Assembly (NCBI GenBank): GCA_023678885.1
Contig: CM042987.1
Coordinates: forward strand, 22,406,927-22,470,926
DNA from: Pogostemon cablin
Lineage: Eukaryota > Streptophyta > Magnoliopsida > Lamiales > Lamiaceae
Reading direction: 5' to 3'
DNA: 64,000 nucleotides
The position numbers and the translations under genes are program-made. Below the pieces are notes generated by a model, which saw nothing but the letters and a program-made list of their open reading frames with translations, was not told the DNA's origin and did not search any database. How positions within the stretch are numbered: the stretch's first letter is position 1; each line of letters opens with the position of its first letter. Of the stretch, positions 58,200-64,000 are shown piece after piece.

Positions 58200-60398
58200 T
58201 TTTTCTTAGGTGTATGCTCACTAGATCAAAGGTAGGAGACTTAGCTCCTTATAAACCAGAGATTGGAGCATCGTCGAGGAAAAAAAAAGAAGAAGAAGAA
58301 CAAGAACAAGACCAAGAGCGTGGAACCAACTGAAGCTCTTAATTTAGGAGTTGAAGTTGAAGAGCTGAACTCGGAAGAGATTGAAGCTGCAACTGGAGAC
58401 AAGTCTTAAGCAGAATCAGTCAACAAGCAGTGAATCCGGATATTCTTGCCATCCGTGAAGTCTTTAAGAATAACGGAGGAGGCAATGTGGGGCTGTTATG
58501 ATCAAGAGGGGCCGATGCAGATTTTGATCTTCACCCTTCTCTGATCAGCATAATAGAAAGGAGCCCCTTCTCTGGGGGAACCTTTGAGGATCCTCAACAG
58601 CATCTGAATAAATTCTTGGGATATGCAAGCACACAAAAAGCGCAGGGAATCATGAAGATGCGAGGATGATCATCTTATTTAAGTTCTCGCTTACTGAAAG
58701 AGCGAGAGATTGGTACGATACTCTTAATGCCGCTGAATGCACTACCTGGGAGTAATTGAAATTGAAGTTCTTGGAGAGATACATGCCACCTTCCAAGGTG
58801 TTTAAGATAAAGCAAGACATCAATCAATTTTCTATCGGGAGAGGAGAGAAATTTCATGAGGCTTAGGCAGATTCAAGGACATACTTAAAAAGTGTCCACA
58901 ACATAGGCTATCTAAAGCTCAATACATCAATATTTTCTATAACGGATTGGACTGTGATTCTCGAGTTTTACTAGATGCTTGTCAAATGGAGCATTGCTTA
59001 TAAAGTCATCCATTGAGGCTGAAAAGCTCTTTGAGGATATTTTGATGAATTCAAGGGATTGGCCAACTGATAGAGTGAGAGGCACTTATGTTCTTGGAAA
59101 AATAGCATAGGTTGAGCACACTATGGTTAAGTCGAGTAGAGAAGATGAGATCGTCTCTAGTTTGGCTAATATTAACAAGTAACTTAAGTCTCAGCAAAAG
59201 TTTATCACTGATATAGCACAGCGAGTACCAATTATGCAGCAGGATGTTAGTAATGAAGGAGCTAGCCAAGAGGAAATAGAAGAGGCAAACTACGCCATGG
59301 GTCAAAGTATTCAAGGAACGAGGTTCCAAAATTAAGAAAACTGGAATTACCAAGGGAACTTCAATAATTGTGGTCCCCCTGTTAATTATCAACAACCAAG
59401 GAGGTCGGAGTTTTCATGGAGTAATCCTAATACAGCAGTACAACCTCATGTTGGTGTTGATCCGGGTGCTAAGGTCGAAGAAGGAAAACCTGGTTTTGAG
59501 GATACAGTCAACATGTACATGGCAAGGAATGATGCAAGAGTGGATCGTCTAGAGGCGAAGCTAGAGGCAAAAATTGATGCTAATCATGAGGATATATCTA
59601 AGCAAATGAAGAACTTGACATTGTTGATGGGACAGATGGCCGGGAATGTAAATCAGCTTATGCAAACCGTAGAGAAGGGAAAGTTCCCATCTCAAAGTAT
59701 AACAAACCCGAAGCAGTGTAATTCCATCACGTTGAGGTATGGAACGCAGTATGAGGGAATGATGATGCTGGAAATAAATTTTGGAGCTCCAGGAGCTCGA
59801 TTCGACCAGGGTTCGACCAAAATAGCTGGTCGAACCATATCCTAAAGGTCAAACCAAGCACCTGGGCAACCTCCGGAGCATCCAAATGGATGGTTCGACG
59901 AAGACCACCGTGGTTCCACCAATCCTAAAGGTCGAACCATGGTCGAACCATCCTGTCCTTGACCCTCTGCTTATTTTGATGTCGGGTTTGACCAGAACCT
60001 ACCTGGTTTAACCAACCTTGATGGTCGAACCATTGTTGAACTGACCTGTCTGGGAGATGCCATACTTTTTGAAGCTCGGTTCGACCACTACACACCTGGT
60101 TTGACCAGCACCCATGGTCGAACTGAGGTTGAACCACTTCGTTCGGCACCATTTTTTGCACATTATGCTCTACATGATGTTAATGCTACTCCAGTGCCAT
60201 CCCAAGGACAGAATACTGAGCTTTTAGCGGAGAAAAAATGGGAAAGAGCAAAAATATTAAGAGCCGAGATGGACAAAGCGGAGAAGGTTGAATGTGATGA
60301 ATAGGGGATTCTCAAGACAAAGATACCTCACCCGTTTCCTTTCAAGTTAGTCAAGAAGGGATTGGAATAAAAGTTCAAAAAATTTTCAGATATCATAA
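58200..60398 (+). pseudogene. Athila-3 Gag, multiply frameshifted
   Basis: An early stretch reads MLTRSKVGDLAPYKPEIGAS and a K/E-rich run. Gag core pieces follow in shifting frames (TTWE, RYMPPSKVFKIKQDINQF, RGEKFHEA). The region 59300-59500 encodes an N/Q/G-rich part. From 59513 one frame reads MARNDARVDRLEAKLEAKI, ITLRYGTQYEGM, a GGTTCGACC-encoded linker (59798-60135: GRTMVEP, GFDQNLPGL, GRTEVEP), VPSQGQNTELLAEKKWERAKILRAE and, after a stop at 60302-60304, KTKIPHPFPFKLVKKGLE. Cut at 60399 by the CACTA transposon, leaving TAA as the 3-bp target. Confidence 0.78.
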
Positions 60399-60412
60399 CA
60401 CTAGTAGAAAAA
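60399..60412. repeat. CACTA terminal inverted repeat
   Basis: CACTAGTAGAAAAA; the first five bases and the A-run fit plant CACTA termini. Transposase cleaves at such ends. Confidence 0.8.
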
Positions 60413-60416
60413 TGCT

Positions 60417-60980
60417 GATAGACATCGGTGCTGCACCGATGTCTATTTCACCACAGAGGTGATGTCGTATGCCATGATGCCAAAACTCACGCTGATAGAC
60501 ATCGGTGGAAAATCGATGTCTATCCTTGAAAAGACATCGGATCGAAATCGTTAGACATCAGTTTTCCACCGATGTCTTTTATAGAGTAGACATCGGCTTG
60601 AACTATTAGACATCGGTGTTCCACCGATGTCTATTCTGGATATGACATCGGTATGGATCATTAGACATCGGTTATCCACCGATGTCGTTTCTATAATAGA
60701 CATCAGCTCGGACTTTTAGACATCGGTGTTCCATCGATGCCTTTTCAATAAACGACATCGGTATAGACCATAAGACATCGGTTATCCACCGATGTCATTT
60801 CGAGATATAGACATCAGATTTGACCGTTAGACATCGGTATTTCACCGATGTCTTTTCTAGAAAAGACATCGGTTCGGACTATAAGACATCAGTTATCCAT
60901 CGATGTCGTTTCTAGAATAGACATCTGATTCAATGCATTAGACATCGGTTTCACCGATGTCATTTCTAGAAAAGACATCA
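60417..60980. repeat. CACTA subterminal GACATCGGT dyad array
   Basis: About 30 copies of GACATCGGT or ACCGATGTC, mostly in head-to-head pairs (GACATCGGTGTTCCACCGATGTC-like, written here as arms GACATCGGTG/CACCGATGTC), in units of about 60 bp with a shared spacer TTTCTAGAA(A/T)A. Subterminal repeats of this kind are transposase (TNPA-type) binding sites in CACTA elements. Confidence 0.88.
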
Positions 60981-61788
60981 TTTAACAATTGTTCAATTTA
61001 AGACATCATGATGTTTTTATACAATCCTGTTACACAATTAACAACAATTATAAGAATTTCAAATTTAAAAAAAATTACATGTTCAAATCATCTAATCCCA
61101 AATACATTAAATCATATGCAAATCATCACATCTCAATTCCCATTACAAATACGTTTTACATGTCTAAAACATGTTCAAGTCATTCCAAAATTAATACACA
61201 AAACCACCCTAAAATTACCATCGATCTCCTGTTAGCAATATCATCAAAACTCCACTTGAACAAATACTTAGAACAAATTGTAATGCATGGATTTGTTAAG
61301 ACTTGACCTCCTGCGATACAATACATCTTGTAAGCACAAATCCAAAAAAACAGCAAGAACCAAGATAACAAGCATACTAGAGATAACAAAAAGGATAACT
61401 ATGCATAACATGAAAACATAGCAGCAAGGAGTTACAGGCTCAAAAAACACATAGCACAAAACAATAATTTCATACTAACATTCCACACCATGACTAACAT
61501 AAAAGGATAAACTAATAATAAGGAAAAAACATGACTACATTAGAGGACAAACAAAACTATGTCGCAGTATCGAACTCACTAATATGGAAAGAACATATTG
61601 ATATTTTAGTGATTGCATAAAATGTTATGGAAATAAACAGAGAAAGTTAAGTAATATTTAAAGAGACTTATCTATCTAGTTTCATACAATAAATCATCCA
61701 CATGTTATAACCTTCATAACCATTTATAATAAATATTCTACACCAAAGAACGTACATTAAAGCACACAAATGCTCATTTATTACCTTT
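60981..61788. other. AT-rich region between the subterminal array and the Ulp1-type gene
   Basis: About 800 bp, AT-rich, no supported gene; probably the 3' untranslated part and element end. ORFs at 60989-61306 and 61180-61459 show no family motif. Confidence 0.6.
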
Positions 61789-64000
61789 TTATAACTTAGA
61801 AGTGTATGGCAGAAGACAATTAGCCCATTCAGCTCGCACTTCATCAATTTCATCAGAAGTGTAAGTATCTTGCATGAACTGTAATATACGAACACCAGCA
61901 AACATTTATTATTCATTCATAATAAATTATCACTAACTTAATTTGACTTACCAATGATTGAATCGAGTCGATATCTAATGTTAGATCAGACTCAAGTATT
62001 TGTTTCATGTATCGCAATACATAAAAATCACATTGGAATTCATCTGGTTGCTTAGGAGCCTATATTAGAAATGTAACATTAACAAATTAAATTATAGTTA
62101 AATTGGACTAAAGTGATCAACAATATCTTGTTATACCTTAATTACTTTCCATATAATTTGATTTCTTCTTTTCTTTGAACCTTTCTGAGCCTTAAACAAA
62201 CGTAGAGCCCTTCAGGCATGATAAAAAATAATCAGTAGAATTCATATATATGAATAAATATGATGTAAAGTTAAACTTGATAAACATGAGGGTTACAACT
62301 ATTACATACAAGTCAACAACTTGTTTCCAAGTATCGTCATGAATGCCTTTATAATAGGGATCTAATAAGCACACTTCCTCCTTGTGTGGAAAGATAATTG
62401 TGAGAATCCAGTGATTACTATATATAAACACACGACAAGTTATTGCAAAATTGATAACTATTAAAGATTGTAATACTATAAATTAAATATGTACTTACTA
62501 CATATTGCATGGCACTATGCATAATTGATTTGGTGTTTTTGTGTCAACCAATCTATCTACTAGAGCACGTGCCCTCTCTTGAATATGTTGATCCATGATT
62601 TTTTCTCTGTTATAGTCGAGTGATTGTGGCTGACCTTGCTTGGATTAACAAATATGATTTGTTCAAGTTTGTTCCAAAGTTTCAACTTTTCATAAGTGCA
62701 CCTACCACATTAATCGACAAATAAAAAAATAAAAAAAACAATTACATTTTAGGAAATTTAAGATAAAAACAGTGAGAAACTAATTACTTACCATATGTAA
62801 ACCATTATACATGTGCCAGTAATTGGTTCCAAGTGACAAAATGGCTCAACATCATCAAAGTTAACAAATATTTTTTGCTCATACCCAAAAACATCTGGAT
62901 TCAACTTAATTTGTATGATGCGTGATGTAGGCTTACTGGCATAACAATGCAACGCATACAGAGTGGGTGGTACTTTTTCAAAATCAATGATACGCGTCTC
63001 TTTCTTCTGCTTTTTTTCATGCTTCTAAGTTAAATAAAATAAATGTACAATGAAAGATTAGTCAAATATGTTTTATATACTTTTAATATTGTTAGATATA
63101 AGAGAATACATGAACTTTTAAATTCATCAAGTGAATTGGCCATGAGACATCATATCCAACTGCATCACCAATACTATGGCGTTCACTTGTTGGTAATGGT
63201 AAAATTGCATTTGAATCAACGGCTTCGTCAATTATAACTCGCTTACAATTAGCCCTTGCTCCATCAGCTTTTACAATTGTTCCGTAAGCAGCAATATCTG
63301 TGCATGAATCCAAGCTCAATGCCACAATTTTTTCTCCCTTTAATAAGATCTCATGTTAATTTAAATAACCTATTAAAAATCAAATATGCTAATATTAATT
63401 TAGATCTCATGTTAATTTAGATAACCTATTAAAAAATCAAATATTTACATAACTTTTGCGTGCCAATCTATGGGGATATTTGTTTTGTTTCTGAATTATT
63501 TTATGGTCATTGCTCACACTCTGAAGAATCAACCAATTATTAAAGATTAGCTAACTTAAACAACGAAAAATGAAAAATATATAAGTATTATTATATTGAG
63601 TATACGTACCTTAAAATTCTCAGATAAGCGAGTAATCACAAACTCGCTCCAATCAGATGGGGTAATGTGAAGATATTCGTCTGGTGGTTTTATCCTCTCA
63701 CTTGCACTAACTTCATAAATATGTCGTGTCAGGATTGTTTTGAATTGTCTCCACTTGGTACCAACAGATTTCAAACACCCCATTTTCCAGCAAGGGTCAA
63801 CATTGAAAATTAACTGCAAGATGAAAAATAAAACATCATGAGATATATAGTAGATACAAGTAACTATAACATAATTTCTAACGTACATTGATCTGAGCCC
63901 ATATTTTTTCTTTCAACTCCAGTGGTACTATCTTCCAATTATCATATGTAATCTTGTCCTTTTCTCTCGCTAGTACGCCAATGTAACTTTGCATTGCTTT
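61789..64000 (-). CDS. CACTA-encoded transposase-24 / Ulp1-like cysteine peptidase protein (5' end beyond window)
   Basis: Nine exons joined by phase-compatible introns: beyond 64000-63887, 63813-63610, 63520-63449, 63337 to about 63116, 63024-62792, 62701-62499, 62417-62310, 62209-62137, 62059-61952 and the last, 61878-61789 (TAA 61791-61789), i.e. ten segments including the open one; introns begin GT and end AG except a weak donor near 63116. Domains in order: plant transposase region (ITYDNWKIVPLELKEKIW, KPPDEYLHITPSDWSEFV, KYPHRLARK); a VGYDVSWPIHL region like the middle domain of such proteins (DUF8039-like); then a Ulp1/C48 peptidase core with NHWILTIIFPHKEE (His), LLDPYYKG (Asp) and QPDEFQCDFYVLRYM (Gln, Cys). 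A frame problem near 62640 may be a mutation or an unseen intron. Such proteins accompany the CACTA transposase; peptidase substrate unknown. Confidence 0.78.

Larger units (their letters stand above)
56428..60398 (+). mobile_element. Athila-3: 5' LTR and Gag region
   Basis: LTR, primer site and Gag as far as the segment before protease, then interrupted by the CACTA element. Unlike copies A-C its Gag continues past KKWERAKILRAE into KTKIPHPFPFKLVKK, the stretch that precedes protease in Athila polyproteins, so it may be a pol-bearing element. Preceding CAGTT (56423-56427) is the expected target duplication; its partner is outside the window. Confidence 0.8.
60399..64000 (-). mobile_element. 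CACTA (En/Spm-type) DNA transposon, one end
   Basis: Begins CACTAGTAGAAAAATG at 60399, the CACTA terminal inverted repeat, next to TAA (60396-60398), a likely 3-bp target duplication. Subterminal dyad repeats and a minus-strand transposase/Ulp1-type gene pointing toward this end follow. The other end lies beyond 64000, so the inverted repeat partner is not seen. It is the youngest visible insertion on this side. Confidence 0.85.

Noticed and set aside
7605..60135. tRNA genes suggested by GGTTCGA motifs
   Set aside because: No A box, no acceptor stem and no cloverleaf around any copy.
60989..61459. Possible small genes in the CACTA end region
   Set aside because: AT-rich, overlapping frames in both directions, no motif or splice logic.
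1..64000. Host protein-coding genes
   Set aside because: Every frame with recognisable motifs belongs to a retrotransposon or to the CACTA element; remaining ORFs are short and without support.

Overview
This is a stretch of plant, probably eudicot, nuclear genome made almost entirely of nested transposable elements. I see no convincing host gene. The plant assignment rests on Ty3/gypsy elements of the Athila type (tRNA-Asp-like primer site, PR and RT/INT motifs, an ATHILA ORF-1-like reading frame after integrase), on Ty1/copia elements with a tRNA-iMet primer site, and on a CACTA transposon with the plant transposase plus Ulp1-like peptidase architecture. The many stops, the frameshifts and the depth of nesting suggest old repeat-rich heterochromatin. 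Layout from the left. 1-6280: a Gag-protease-only Athila-type element, cut by the window edge, with most of its 3' LTR. 6281-11268: 'copy A', a minus-strand gag-only element truncated at its 3' end. 11269-19744: 'Athila-1' (integrase, env-position ORF, 3' LTR), with a solo copia LTR inside its LTR. 19745-34888: 'Athila-2' (RT, RNase H, INT, env-position ORF), interrupted by a complete copia element, 'copia-1' (24283-32267), and by a second solo copia LTR (32588-33974). 34889-56427: 'copia-2', whose integrase is split by gag-only 'copy C' (39396-54356); the 5' LTR of copy C is itself split by gag-only 'copy B' (40638-48401). 56428-60398: the LTR and Gag of 'Athila-3', inserted in the copia-2 RNase H. 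60399-64000: one end of a CACTA transposon inserted in Athila-3. Target-site duplications support most of these insertions: GTGAT, CGACC, ATAGT, GGGGT, and ATGTG/ATGTT. The gag-only copies A, B and C have lost protease, RT, RNase H and integrase, but keep Gag, LTRs, primer site and a set of conserved 3' non-coding modules found in the Athila elements. They look like non-autonomous partners that would need pol enzymes from an Athila relative. The most unusual signals are in non-coding parts. Arrays of a CpG quasi-palindrome (GGTTCGACC and its complement) lie in the LTRs, in the gag C-terminal linker and in the INT-env spacer. A roughly 90-nt module ending in AGTTATG is shared by copia and gypsy LTRs. 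Also conserved are a hairpin followed by a G-tract, a triple 22-bp repeat, and a small hairpin just before the 3' polypurine tract. All calls come from reading the sequence and the supplied translations; no alignment or database search was run.
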